Positions 9,564 to 18,281 of a stretch of 64,000 nucleotides of DNA are shown piece by piece. Position 1 is the first letter of the stretch; the number at the start of each line of letters is the position of its first letter. Source of the DNA: Bacteroidales bacterium (GTDB lineage: Bacteria; Bacteroidota; Bacteroidia; Bacteroidales; UBA6680); NCBI GenBank assembly GCA_025210735.1, contig JAOARD010000003.1:1-64000 (forward strand), in the 5' to 3' direction. A program made the translations under genes and the position numbers. Under the pieces are notes generated by a model. That model made no database searches. It worked only from the letters and a program-made list of their open reading frames with translations, and was not told the origin of the DNA.

Positions 9564-10448
9564 ATGAATTACCATAAACTTGGTTTCATCGCGCTGCTAA
9601 AGATTATTATAATCACAAATGCATATACAAAACAAAATACCGATACTACATCCTTTCCACGATTCGAGAAATTTCCGGTTTTCAACATCAACTACCAATA
9701 CAGCAGTGGAGGTTACAGAGGATTTGCAGCAATAGATGGCTCGCTGAAATATCCGTATGCCATTAAACCTGATCTATACCTGATTACAGGAGCTAACTAC
9801 TTTTTAAACAGATGTAATATAAACGACGATCTCTATATAAACAACACCAACCTCCACTCTATATCGCTAAGTATAGGAGTAATAAAACCTATAACAAACA
9901 GATTAAATATACTATGTCTGATAAGTCCAACAATAGCATCAACACTTAAAAGCACTGTAAGTAATAACGATATATTCCTGCAAACCGATCTTATTACAAC
10001 ATACCGGATATCTAAATCAACAGAGGTGGGAGTTGGTTTATCATATTACCGAAAAATGTACAACAATAACAAACAGGTAATATATCCATTAACTACAGTA
10101 AAATACAACAGGAACAATATCTATATATCAGCAACACTACCTTCTGATATATCAATAAAAATCAGAAAAAAGAAGAGAGATATGGGTATATACGCAAAGT
10201 ATACCGACAAATTTTACCATAGTAACTCTCCTCTGCTGACAACAGATACAGATCTGCTAAACTTCTCACAAATAACTGTAGGACCAACATACACATATAA
10301 AGATTGGAAAGATATGCACATAAAAATATATCTGGGGTTTGTGGTGCATAGTAAACTAAAGGCATTCAACAGGTTCAACAATAAGATATCAGAACACAAA
10401 CCTTCCGGAAGTCTTATTTTTAATATAGCTTTACACATTCTTAAATAG
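9564..10448 (+). CDS. Putative outer-membrane beta-barrel protein, function unknown
   Basis: 294 residues with a hydrophobic N-terminus ending near residue 20 (signal peptide likely). The rest alternates short amphipathic strands rich in Tyr, Asn and Gly (for example SGGYRGFAAIDGSLKY, TEVGVGLSYYRK, ISATLPSDISI, KIYLGFVVHS), as in small outer-membrane barrels. I do not recognise a named family. It lies 29 bases before a LytS-type kinase gene and probably shares its transcript, so it may be the sensor input or a target of that system. Confidence 0.6.
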   Translation: MNYHKLGFIALLKIIIITNAYTKQNTDTTSFPRFEKFPVFNINYQYSSGGYRGFAAIDGSLKYPYAIKPDLYLITGANYFLNRCNINDDLYINNTNLHSISLSIGVIKPITNRLNILCLISPTIASTLKSTVSNNDIFLQTDLITTYRISKSTEVGVGLSYYRKMYNNNKQVIYPLTTVKYNRNNIYISATLPSDISIKIRKKKRDMGIYAKYTDKFYHSNSPLLTTDTDLLNFSQITVGPTYTYKDWKDMHIKIYLGFVVHSKLKAFNRFNNKISEHKPSGSLIFNIALHILK

Positions 10449-10477
10449 ATAGTTACCATTTATAAGAACACAGAGAA

Positions 10478-11488
10478 ATGAACATATTAAACCTGCCAAA
10501 ATACAGCATTAAATCAATAATAATAAGAGTTATTGGTGTTACAACAATTGCTGTAGCATATATGCAAATTCTACTATATATTCTTAATACCGAAGGATCA
10601 TTACCTGAATACCTGACTCTGATACTTGGCTTCAACATATTAATGGAGGTTAATATTATACTTAACAGTATATATGAGAAGATATTCCCGCTGCCAAAAA
10701 AACTATCGCAAAGAATGTTTGTAAACTTTATTATTGGTATAGTACTTCTCATATCTCTGTTCTTCGGATTAACCGCTCTTATCCCCTACCATCTTAAAGC
10801 AGAAAAAGAGGTATTCTACTTTAATCTGGGTATAGGACTTATGCTTATGAATGGGATATCGTCCAGATTAATACTGCATAGCATTACAAAAAAACTGTTT
10901 CAGTCGCAAAATCAGATAGCTAAACTTAAACAGGAGAAACTAAAGATGGACTATATGTTGCTACAGGATAAACTGAATCCCCACTTTCTGTTTAATAACC
11001 TTACCGTACTTAAATCGTACATATACCATAAATCTGATGATGCTCTGCCATTTATAGAAGATTTTACCGATGTGTACAGATATGTTCTGCAGAGCAACAA
11101 TAAACAACTTGTTAATCTTGAAGAGGAGATGGAGTTTATACACTCATTTATCGATCTGCACAAATCAAGACTCAATGAGGGACTTATTGTAGATATATCT
11201 GTTGATGAACACTACAAACAACATCAGATATCGCCACTTACACTTCAGCTACTGGTTGAGAATGTAATTAAACACAACATTGCCAGTAAAACACATCCGC
11301 TTGAGATAAAAATATATACCAACAACAACTATATAACTGTTGATAATAATATAAGAAGAAAAAAGAGCACATACTCTACTAAAACAGGGCTCAAAAATCT
11401 GATTAACAGATATAGCTTACTCACTGATAAAAAGATTATATTAAACGACGACGACAAACGTTTTATTGTTAAAGTACCACTACTGTAA
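10478..11488 (+). CDS. LytS/YehU-type sensor histidine kinase
   Basis: 336 residues. Four hydrophobic segments fill the first 145 residues, followed by a short coiled coil (about 146-160) and the His_kinase domain with the phosphoacceptor motif KLNPHFLFNNL; the His is residue 169. LLVENVIKHNI (about 258-268) is the N-box; the C-terminal ATPase part is short, typical for the family. It phosphorylates the LytTR regulator encoded 12 bases downstream. The ligand is unknown and no extracellular sensor domain is seen. Confidence 0.9.
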   Translation: MNILNLPKYSIKSIIIRVIGVTTIAVAYMQILLYILNTEGSLPEYLTLILGFNILMEVNIILNSIYEKIFPLPKKLSQRMFVNFIIGIVLLISLFFGLTALIPYHLKAEKEVFYFNLGIGLMLMNGISSRLILHSITKKLFQSQNQIAKLKQEKLKMDYMLLQDKLNPHFLFNNLTVLKSYIYHKSDDALPFIEDFTDVYRYVLQSNNKQLVNLEEEMEFIHSFIDLHKSRLNEGLIVDISVDEHYKQHQISPLTLQLLVENVIKHNIASKTHPLEIKIYTNNNYITVDNNIRRKKSTYSTKTGLKNLINRYSLLTDKKIILNDDDKRFIVKVPLL

Positions 11489-11500
11489 AAGCATTACAAC

Positions 11501-12268
11501 ATGACCAAAATAGTTATACTAGAAGATGAACAGACCATTAGTAGTTTATTAATATCAATGCTTAAAGAGCTCAGACCGGAATGGGAAATTACAACGGTAC
11601 TTGAAGGTGTTGAACAGGCTGTTGAGTGGTTCAGTAACAATCCGGCACCAGATCTTATATTCATGGATATACAGCTAAATGATGGTATATGCTTCTCAAT
11701 ATTCGATCAGGTAGATGTTAAGAGTAAGGTTATATTCACCACAGCTTATGATAGTTATGCAATTCAGGCTTTTGATGTAAACAGCATACACTACCTGCTA
11801 AAACCAGTTAAGAGCAAAAAGCTTGAAGAGGCTATAATTAAGTTTGAATCGTCACTACATACAGATGCAACAAATGAGAGTCTGGCATATCAGAACATCC
11901 TGAAGGCTATAAACATGGATAAAAAAAGATACCGCTCAAAGATTCTTATAGAGGCAACAACATCATTCTACCATATATTCATTCACGATATAGCATACTT
12001 CTATATACAAGACAATATTTTATATGCTGTAACCTCAGATCAGAAAGAACATATTGTAAATTACAGTATCGGAAAAATATCAGAACAACTTGATCCGGAA
12101 ACATTCTTCAGAGCAAACCGAAGCACCATTGTAAACATAAAATTCATATCGCAATTTGAGAACTACTTTACAGGCAAACTAATTGTAAAACTGGTACCCC
12201 CATTCAAAAAAACAATAGAGATAAGCCGATTAAAAGCAACAACATTCAAAACATGGATGGGTAAATAA
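11501..12268 (+). CDS. LytTR-family response regulator
   Basis: 255 residues: an N-terminal receiver domain with acidic residues in ILEDEQ, phosphoacceptor Asp56 in DLIFMDIQ, Thr in FTTAYDSYAIQAFD and Lys in YLLKPVK, then a LytTR DNA-binding domain (about 150-250) with FFRANRSTIVNIKFI. Partner of the kinase just upstream. LytTR regulators bind direct repeats; I could not identify a target site. The AGGAT repeats begin at the stop codon. Confidence 0.92.
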   Translation: MTKIVILEDEQTISSLLISMLKELRPEWEITTVLEGVEQAVEWFSNNPAPDLIFMDIQLNDGICFSIFDQVDVKSKVIFTTAYDSYAIQAFDVNSIHYLLKPVKSKKLEEAIIKFESSLHTDATNESLAYQNILKAINMDKKRYRSKILIEATTSFYHIFIHDIAYFYIQDNILYAVTSDQKEHIVNYSIGKISEQLDPETFFRANRSTIVNIKFISQFENYFTGKLIVKLVPPFKKTIEISRLKATTFKTWMGK

Positions 12269-12497
12269 GGAACAGGATGACAAGATTACAGGATAGCATG
12301 ATTTCAGGATAGCATGATTTTGGACAGGATAAGGACAGGATGACAAGATAGCAAGATTACATAATGACAGGATTAACAGGTATAAAAGGTAAAAGACAAA
12401 CTAACCAGTAACCAAAGACAGGTCATAAAACTTTGCCATACAGTTTAAAATCCTCTGTTTTATTAGTAAATTAATATGTATCTAAAATTGAACTAAT
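12269..12497. repeat. AGGAT-type repeat array, plus orientation
   Basis: About ten degenerate units of the kind ACAGGATGACAAGATTACAGGATAG run from 12275 to about 12380 on the plus strand, followed by a short AACCAAAGACAGG tract near 12409. They lie directly before the GxxExxY gene. The same motif in reverse complement lies directly after that gene. Confidence 0.8.
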
Positions 12498-12875
12498 ATG
12501 CATGTAAGTGATTTGATAGAAGAAGTTATAGGTGTTGGTTTTAAGGTTCACAATACATTAGATAGTGGTTTTCTTGAGAAGGTTTATGAAAAGTCTATGC
12601 TAATTGAGTTCAGAAAGCGTGGAATAGTTGCAGAAAGACAACGTAAACTTCAGGTATTTTATGAAGGTCATAAGGTAGGAGATTTTTATGCAGATATAGT
12701 TGTTGAAAACAAGCTTATTCTGGAACTAAAAGTTGTGCAGAGCCTGTCTGTAGCGCACGAAAGACAATTAGTAAACTACCTTGTAGCCACAGGTATAGAT
12801 GATGGTCTATTAATCAACTTTGGACAATCAGTAGAAGTTAAACGCAAATACAGAATATACACACCAAAAAAATAA
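12498..12875 (+). CDS. GxxExxY protein (PD-(D/E)XK nuclease-like fold)
   Basis: 125 residues. The family signature is at residues 24-30 (G-F-L-E-K-V-Y) after IGVGFKVHNTL. A PD-(D/E)XK-like core follows: Asp66 in YADIVV and Glu76-Leu-Lys78 in LILELKV. LSVAHERQLVNYL and GLLINFG are typical of the C-terminal half. The family is widespread in Bacteroidota and other phyla and its function is not established; nuclease activity is suggested only by the fold. It stands alone, without a partner gene, between mirrored arrays of AGGAT repeats. Confidence 0.85.
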   Translation: MHVSDLIEEVIGVGFKVHNTLDSGFLEKVYEKSMLIEFRKRGIVAERQRKLQVFYEGHKVGDFYADIVVENKLILELKVVQSLSVAHERQLVNYLVATGIDDGLLINFGQSVEVKRKYRIYTPKK

Positions 12876-12904
12876 TCCATTTACAATCATCAGTATGCAC
12901 AAAA

Positions 12905-13012
12905 TTTAATGTCAAAATCATGTCATCCTGTAATATTGAAATCCTGTCAAAAATCATGTCCACAATCCTTAAATCTCGTAATTCTGCTATCCTGTCCTCA
13001 ATCATGTCCCAC
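12905..13012. repeat. AGGAT-type repeat array, reverse orientation
   Basis: The plus strand reads repeated ATCATGTCATCCTGT and AATCCTGTC units, the reverse complement of the array at 12275-12380. Together the two arrays form a long imperfect inverted repeat around the GxxExxY gene. Confidence 0.75.
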
Positions 13013-13134
13013 ACTTGACATATATCACCATACAATATTCTGTTTAAAACAAGTTGTTTATTAACTTCAATTATGTTCTATGGTCGACCAATTAAATAAG
13101 AACATCTATTAGTAATCTTAAATTACAATTAATT

Positions 13135-14022
13135 ATGAGAATCTTTGATTTATTTAGAGTTACCGGAATTATTGGTATTGTTTTATTTGCGTTAACTGTA
13201 TCATCGTGTGAGAAAGAGGAGAATCAGGTTGTAAGCCAAGAGAAGGTACAGGAACCCCTTTCTTTTAGTACTACATCATCTGGTTCCGATTCTGTATTTC
13301 TCCATAACCGACCTCCTGTAGGAAATCCATTGTATACTCCAAGTAATGAGGCACAGTGCGTAGCTTATGCAAAAGGAATTATGGATGGCGGTACTGATTA
13401 CAGCCCTATGTTCCTGTTCCAAAAGACAAAAGAGGTACATAGTTATTATGGTTGTAATGACAGACAAGGATTTAATCAATGTTTGACTATACTAAAATAC
13501 TTTGGTGTATGTACAGAACAGACATTGCCATTCAGCGACTTTATTTCTGATCCTACAAGCCCTTTTTACAACTGTACGGGAACAATACCGCAAGTAGCAT
13601 TAACCGAAGCTTCTAATATTGTTACCCCAACACTTGACTTCACCTTTTATAATTGTGGGCATGAAAACAATGCATATATTAGGACACAATTGCAAAATGG
13701 TAAACCTGTAATGGCATATATCAAACCCGGTGATCAATTCATCTTTTATAGAAGAGGTCTGTTTACAGGAAGTACATCCTGGAATTATGCTAATAACCAA
13801 ATAATTCCTGTTACAATAGTAGGCTTTGGTAGAACAAGTAATACAGCCACAAATGAACTATATCATGGTGATGCTAGTGGTACAGACTACTACTTAATAA
13901 CCCCTAATTGGGGTACTAACTGGGGAATAGATGGTTATATGTTACTTAAAGCTACTCCTGGCAACACAGGATATGGACCCGACATGTTCCCTTACATTGG
14001 ATATTGGACTATAACAAACTAA
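13135..14022 (+). CDS. Papain-like (C1) lipoprotein, probably inactive
   Basis: 295 residues. A lipoprotein signal ends at SSC (Cys25 becomes the lipidated N-terminus). The body resembles the papain fold: a candidate Cys75 in NEAQCVAYAKG, IPVTIVGFG (about 224-232) and PNWGTNWGIDGYMLLK (about 257-272), the last like the NSWGxxWGexGY motif with Asn258 kept. The strand that normally starts with the catalytic His (HAVTIVGYG) reads IIPVTIVGFG here, so the His is replaced by Ile or Pro. Many extra Cys residues suggest disulfides. It may be a pseudo-peptidase or binding protein. Confidence 0.65.
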   Translation: MRIFDLFRVTGIIGIVLFALTVSSCEKEENQVVSQEKVQEPLSFSTTSSGSDSVFLHNRPPVGNPLYTPSNEAQCVAYAKGIMDGGTDYSPMFLFQKTKEVHSYYGCNDRQGFNQCLTILKYFGVCTEQTLPFSDFISDPTSPFYNCTGTIPQVALTEASNIVTPTLDFTFYNCGHENNAYIRTQLQNGKPVMAYIKPGDQFIFYRRGLFTGSTSWNYANNQIIPVTIVGFGRTSNTATNELYHGDASGTDYYLITPNWGTNWGIDGYMLLKATPGNTGYGPDMFPYIGYWTITN

Positions 14023-14154
14023 CACAAAACACGGAGTGTCTGATACAACAGGCACTCTCTGTCTTTAAAGCCCAACTATTAATCCATATAAGCCTGACTG
14101 AGCAGTTAACCATCAACAACTATCTACTTGACACAAACCCAAAACTCAACAATA

Positions 14155-14233
14155 AAAATCATGTCATCCTGCAATCATGTTATCTTGCAATCATGTCAAA
14201 ATCATGTCATCCTGAAATCATGTAATAATGTCA
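14155..14233. repeat. Third AGGAT-type array, reverse orientation
   Basis: AATCATGTCATCCTGCAATCATG and related units repeat about five times; same orientation as the array at 12905. Confidence 0.7.
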
Positions 14234-14934
14234 ATAAGTAAGAGTATCCAATTTTATATCATTTTTAACTCCCCCTATTTAAAAAAAGGAGTCAACATAT
14301 AAGTTTTCTGCAACAAGAGCTATATTATTATCTCCATATGCTACCTAGCTGAGAAGTTGTAATAAGTTTTCAATGGCAGTGAGTAAATAGTTAACAACTT
14401 ATGCGTATTTTCAGCTATATGAACAAAATAGTCAACTACTTGCTATAAATTTTCAGTATCATCCAGAAAAAAGTCAACATCTTCCACAATATTATCAAAT
14501 ACAAGGATAATATTCTCAGCACTATCCATAAAAAAGTCAGGTATTACCACAATCGTAACGAGGTTTTCCACTCCCGGAAGTTATCAACTAAGTTGTACAA
14601 GCCCTCGACTATTTTTAGCAAATCCCTGACTATATGCATCCTCTTCTTGACTATTTGTGTTCTTTCTTTAAAAAGGTAATGTAACTGCATAAATATATAA
14701 TTACAGCAACCATAATTGATGCAATAATTACTGTACAGACTCAAACAGTGGTTAATACTTTTGAACTTTTAATTAGCAATAAGGTATTAATTGTAAACCT
14801 TATGGAGCAAAAGGATATTGTGACATACTCATAAAGCACCACTATACCAGACCCTATTCTTTATTTCAGTTATTCTTTTTACTGGAATTTTGTTCTTTTT
14901 CTCTGCTCCCAATAAAAGATTGCTTTTGTTCTCA
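14234..14934. other. Non-coding stretch with a decayed repeat-coding relic
   Basis: No intact gene is supported. Between about 14350 and 14660 the motif ATAGTCAAC or AAAGTCAAC recurs at multiples of about 21 bases. In reverse complement, broken frames give heptad-like units (for example DFFMDSAENI, VDFFLDDTENL, VDYFVHIAEN), interrupted by stops and frameshifts. This looks like a dead coiled-coil repeat gene. A 66-residue reverse ORF at 14544-14744 is only one fragment of it. Confidence 0.45.
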
Positions 14935-15903
14935 TTAACTAAAGAGAAGTTTCTTTACCAAAGGTCCTTCTGTAAAGTCATCACTTCTGATCACTATCTC
15001 TGCATTTACTTCACATTCTTCATCAGCTAACACATACAGGTTACGATTAAAAACATCCGATATAGATGAATCCTGAGATACATTTATATTAGATTTATTA
15101 AGCATAGTAAACGATAACATATCACTAAAAGACACTCCATCATAAATATATTCTCCGTTAGTAATAAGGTCAGCTATTACGAGATTATTCCTATCTCTCA
15201 ACACTTCAATTAAATCATCTTCTCGAAATAATTCAAAATCACTATCTTTGTAAACCTTCAACTCCACATCAAAACTTATAGATTTATTGGATTTATTTAT
15301 AATTTCAATATCAAAATATCTTATATAACCTTTAAACCCTATCAACTTACTATTATCAGAATAACGTAAGTATGTATTTATTTCTATATCGTCCTTTCTA
15401 TCAATTTTTGTATATCTATTTCTATAGATACTTTCAAAGTCTGACCTATCAAGTTTCCTTGTTGTAGATCCTGCTCTTATAAAGCCATCACCTTTTTTAA
15501 ATACTTGTGCATTAGCAGAACCATTTGTGTCTTTTCTAAAAAGATAAGGTCTTGATCTGTTATTAAAAATTCTAAAATACGCTAATTTATTCCCTTCGTA
15601 TTCGAAACTTTTATATTCAAAATTGACCTTTGGTTCTATATTTTCTAATACAAATTGCTGGTATGAAGCTTCATCTGTTAATTTTTCCAATTCATAAAAG
15701 CTTTTAGCCATTCCATTCTCTTCTACAACTCCAACAATTATATATTTATCTTCATCAGAAGGATGGTTTGCAAATGCAGATATATCTTTTAATATCTCAT
15801 TTTTTTTATTATGCTTACCTAAAGGATACTCTTGTTGTTTGTAATCAAGATTAGATCCTTCTGACTCATACTTTATTATATTATAGAGTTCTCTTACATT
15901 CAT
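14935..15903 (-). CDS. Schlafen/AlbA_2-domain protein
   Basis: 322 residues. The N-terminal 160 residues match the AlbA_2 domain: ESEGSNLDYKQQ, KDISAFANHPS, YIIVGVVEENG, then FIRAGSTTRKLDRSDFESIYRNR. The C-terminal half (about 165-322) is beta-rich and unrecognised. AlbA_2 proteins are annotated as nucleic-acid or ATP binding and often sit in mobile and defence loci. Here it lies downstream of an XRE regulator, just outside the prophage border, and a copy of the border-associated 28-bp sequence lies right after it (14858-14886). The location suggests an older, partly lost element. Exact role unknown. Confidence 0.75.
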   Translation of the reverse strand: MNVRELYNIIKYESEGSNLDYKQQEYPLGKHNKKNEILKDISAFANHPSDEDKYIIVGVVEENGMAKSFYELEKLTDEASYQQFVLENIEPKVNFEYKSFEYEGNKLAYFRIFNNRSRPYLFRKDTNGSANAQVFKKGDGFIRAGSTTRKLDRSDFESIYRNRYTKIDRKDDIEINTYLRYSDNSKLIGFKGYIRYFDIEIINKSNKSISFDVELKVYKDSDFELFREDDLIEVLRDRNNLVIADLITNGEYIYDGVSFSDMLSFTMLNKSNINVSQDSSISDVFNRNLYVLADEECEVNAEIVIRSDDFTEGPLVKKLLFS

Positions 15904-15971
15904 AGACTTTAGTTTACAATTATTTACGTTTCACTAAGAAGCTTATTTTCATCTTACTTCTCTAAACTATT

Positions 15972-16271
15972 TCAACCTTTTGTGGTGAATAGTTTCTCAA
16001 TATCTTTCAAGTCCTTTTCCATTTTAAATACATTGTCAAAATCGCTGAGGCGATTCATAAGGTGTGCCAGTTTAAGAAGCGATTCTAATGATATTTTTCC
16101 GGTACTCTCAAAGCGTTTTAAACTGCCAAGTGAAACACCAGATCGTTCTGCCATTTCGGCTTGAGACATTTTTAGCTTTTTTCTTAAAGCTCTATGTCGT
16201 TCTGCTAAAGCTTTACTTGTATCGTTTGGTGTTGGTAATATAGAGTACATATCAGATAATATATTAGCCAA
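15972..16271 (-). CDS. XRE-family transcriptional regulator
   Basis: 99 residues; a helix-turn-helix of the XRE type spans about 25-75 (HRALRKKLKMSQAEMAERSG, LGSLKRFESTG). The layout resembles HipB-type regulators, but no HipA gene follows. The next gene downstream, 68 bases on, is the AlbA_2 protein. An 11-bp inverted repeat lies 19 bases before the ATG, suggesting autoregulation. Confidence 0.85.
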   Translation of the reverse strand: MANILSDMYSILPTPNDTSKALAERHRALRKKLKMSQAEMAERSGVSLGSLKRFESTGKISLESLLKLAHLMNRLSDFDNVFKMEKDLKDIEKLFTTKG

Positions 16272-16289
16272 TATTACAAAAAAACAACC

Positions 16290-16315
16290 ATAATAGCTAA
16301 TATTTTAGCCATTAT
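16290..16315. promoter_or_regulatory. Candidate operator of the XRE regulator
   Basis: ATAATAGCTAA and TTAGCCATTAT form an inverted repeat with one mismatch around TATT. A further half-site (ATATTAGCCAATATT) overlaps the start codon at 16261-16275. Confidence 0.55.
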
Positions 16316-16438
16316 ATCTTTGTTTATTTAAAGAGATTTAAACACTATTCTGCAATCTCACTATGATACTAACAATATAGTAATATTACCCAACATTTTA
16401 TGTATAAAACTGTAGTCAGAAGAGGAGTTTTTTAACAG

Positions 16439-16575
16439 AAAAGCCTGACTGTAATATATTTACAATCAAGCTTTTGTTGTTTTTTTTTGTGGAGCTGGCG
16501 GGCTTCTCTACGCCCTTATAAGTATCTTTTTATCTACACTTTAGCTCTTGTCTTTTTGTTTCAGTTATTCTTTTT
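16439..16575. repeat. Left copy of a structured border repeat
   Basis: This copy and the one at 53473-53595 align without gaps over 74 bases from GTGGAGCTG onward and share two hairpins. Hairpin one: AAAAGC with GCTTTT (16439-16475). Hairpin two: GGGC at 16500-16503 with GCCC at 16512-16515. In the right copy the paired bases change together (CC/GG and GGGT/ACCC). The GTGGAGCTG part equals the 3' end of ssrA in reverse. Confidence 0.6.
16485..16503 (-). other. Prophage attachment site, distal copy
   Basis: TTTTGTGGAGCTGGCGGGC is identical to 53723-53741, which covers the last 14 bases of ssrA and adjoining bases. A 19-bp exact copy of a tmRNA 3' end at the end of a gene set that begins with an integrase beside ssrA is the usual sign of tmRNA-directed integration. 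Confidence 0.75.
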
Positions 16576-16624
16576 GCTGGAATATTATTATTGAATTATA
16601 CTTTTAATCAATTCATATTTTATA

Positions 16625-17245
16625 CTAACGTTTACTACTTAATGAATCTGAATTATTCAACTTTATCCTATGATAATGCAATTTACTTTTCAACACTTGA
16701 ATCTTTGAATTACATATAGCTATCTGGTTCTCCAATGAATCAATACTGTTCAGCTCTATCTTAATCGTATCCAATCTATCTTTTAATACCTGAATATTAA
16801 GACTATCCATTGCTAACTGCTTTTTGAGTACAGTCATTTCAGATCCACTTGATTTATTTGAGTTATCACTAAAAACTGAGTACAAAAAAGATCCTAAAGC
16901 TATAATAGATGGAATCAAAATAGTCATTAACTGCTGCTTTATTAATCTTGTTTTATTTTTCTCATTCGTTTTCCTCTTGTTTTCACTAACTATAAATTCT
17001 TTATAATCAATAAAATCTTGACCATATCTAGTCAAGAAAGAACAATCTTTATTAATAGGATCTTGTTCAACCAACCTAAAAGAAATTGCGGTATTAAAAA
17101 CTTTATGTGGATCTACATTAACATTAAGCCATTTACTCCTAAAATTCAAGAACTTAATAAGGCTCATAAATCCTCCACTTTTCTTATATCTAGATATAAG
17201 ATCTTCTAATGCCTCTATTTCTTTTTCCGATAATTCTAAACTCAT
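16625..17245 (-). CDS. Membrane-anchored coiled-coil protein, prophage immunity region
   Basis: 206 residues: a helical N-terminal half (about 1-95) with SELTRYGQDF-like winged-helix character, one transmembrane segment (about 104-122, LMTILIPSIIALGSFLYSVF) and a C-terminal coiled coil (about 135-200). I do not recognise the family. It ends the repressor operon, three bases downstream of the repressor at 17249, and would be expressed in the lysogen. Such genes are often lysogenic conversion or superinfection-exclusion factors, but that is inference from position. Confidence 0.6.
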   Translation of the reverse strand: MSLELSEKEIEALEDLISRYKKSGGFMSLIKFLNFRSKWLNVNVDPHKVFNTAISFRLVEQDPINKDCSFLTRYGQDFIDYKEFIVSENKRKTNEKNKTRLIKQQLMTILIPSIIALGSFLYSVFSDNSNKSSGSEMTVLKKQLAMDSLNIQVLKDRLDTIKIELNSIDSLENQIAICNSKIQVLKSKLHYHRIKLNNSDSLSSKR

Positions 17246-17248
17246 ACA

Positions 17249-17701
17249 TCAAGATTTAATCATCAACTCTCTCAAGAGTTTGTTTTGTTCTTCTTTTTCA
17301 GAGATTATTTTATCCTTGAGTTCTATCTGTTCTCTAATCATCTCAAGTTGTGTTTGCATAGAGTTTATTCTCTCCTGTAGAACTGCCAGTTCTGATCCAT
17401 TACCGTTCTTTATATCAGCTATCTGATTTCCAGAGCCCATATATCCAACGTTTGAATCTACAGACAAATTTTTTTGCTCTATCTTCTGCTGACTGAACTC
17501 ACCAGTAATAAGCCATCTTGCATCTATATCAGGGTTCATCTCAAGAAAACCATTTATAAACTTAAGAGTTGGCAACTGTTTTGCATGGAATATATTACTT
17601 ACAGTTGCCGAACTCCCTAGATCGCGTAGAATCAAATGTTTTTGAGTAATCCCTCGTTCCTTGCATATTACCGCTATTCTATCTGCTATACTCTTATACA
17701 T
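17249..17701 (-). CDS. Phage repressor-like HTH protein (second paralog)
   Basis: 150 residues. The N-terminal HTH (about 8-65) has GITQKHLILRDLGSSATVSNIF and PDIDARWLITGE, shared with the next paralog. A linker and a C-terminal coiled coil (about 100-145) follow. No LexA/S24-type peptidase domain is present, so release would not go through self-cleavage. It lies 21 bases downstream of the paralog at 17723 in the same reverse operon. Confidence 0.8.
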   Translation of the reverse strand: MYKSIADRIAVICKERGITQKHLILRDLGSSATVSNIFHAKQLPTLKFINGFLEMNPDIDARWLITGEFSQQKIEQKNLSVDSNVGYMGSGNQIADIKNGNGSELAVLQERINSMQTQLEMIREQIELKDKIISEKEEQNKLLRELMIKS

Positions 17702-17722
17702 GCTAACTATTTGGGGTGTATT

Positions 17723-18145
17723 TTACTTCTTTATCAGCTCTTTTAATAGAGATATCTGCTCTTCCTTATCTTTTATTATTTGATCTTTTAGTTTTATCTC
17801 TTTCTTCAGATAACTATTCTCTACTACAATATTGTTATCAGCAGTTGTACTACTTACTGAGGAACCTATATTCATGCTCCCTACAGTACTCTTATTTGCT
17901 ACATTGGCTTGAGATTTTCCGTCACCAATAAGCATATCTCCTTCTCCTGTAATTAACCAACGTGCATCCAAATCAGGAAACATCTTAAGAAACCCAAACA
18001 AGAATTTGTTATTCGGCTGCTGTCTACCATGAAAAACATTACTTATTGTCTGTGGACTACCCAAATCATGCAATATCAAATCTTTTTGCATGATTTTCTT
18101 TAATTTACAAAAATCTGATATTCTTTTAGTTATATCTTCAATCAT
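17723..18145 (-). CDS. Phage repressor-like HTH protein (first paralog)
   Basis: 140 residues from the ATG at 18145; a longer frame starting at 18229 runs through the operator region and is less likely. HTH part: ISDFCKLKKIMQKDLILHDLG, QTISNVFHGRQQPNNKF, then PDLDARWLITGEGDM. A Ser/Asn-rich linker and a C-terminal coiled coil (about 105-138) follow. It is divergent from the cro-like gene at 18282, so it is the best candidate for the main lysogeny repressor. Two tandem repressor paralogs are unusual. Confidence 0.8.
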   Translation of the reverse strand: MIEDITKRISDFCKLKKIMQKDLILHDLGSPQTISNVFHGRQQPNNKFLFGFLKMFPDLDARWLITGEGDMLIGDGKSQANVANKSTVGSMNIGSSVSSTTADNNIVVENSYLKKEIKLKDQIIKDKEEQISLLKELIKK

Positions 18146-18200
18146 AATTAAATACAGGATTTCATCTCTTAAATATTGGATATTAGATATGAAATCATTT

Positions 18201-18270
18201 ACTTTACAAAAGTTTACAAATATTAACAATGCTAAAGTAACACTTTGCAGTTGCTTTACAAATATTAACA
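18201..18270. promoter_or_regulatory. Prophage operator region
   Basis: The gap between the divergent repressor and cro-like genes holds the palindrome ACTTTACAAAAGT (18201-18213) and two direct copies of TTTACAAATATTAACA (18213-18228 and 18255-18270), 42 bases apart or four helical turns. The palindrome recurs at 27148-27160. Confidence 0.65.
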
Positions 18271-18281
18271 GATAATTAAAA

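Noticed and set aside
14544..14744. 66-residue reverse ORF as a gene
   Set aside because: It is one fragment of a longer stop-riddled repeat region with no support for translation.
14846..14880. tRNA-like stretch TGGTATAGTGGT
   Set aside because: It looks like a D arm, but no acceptor, anticodon or T arm can be paired around it.
18146..18229. Upstream start for the first repressor
   Set aside because: The extra 28 residues would be read across the operator repeats and have no counterpart in the paralog.
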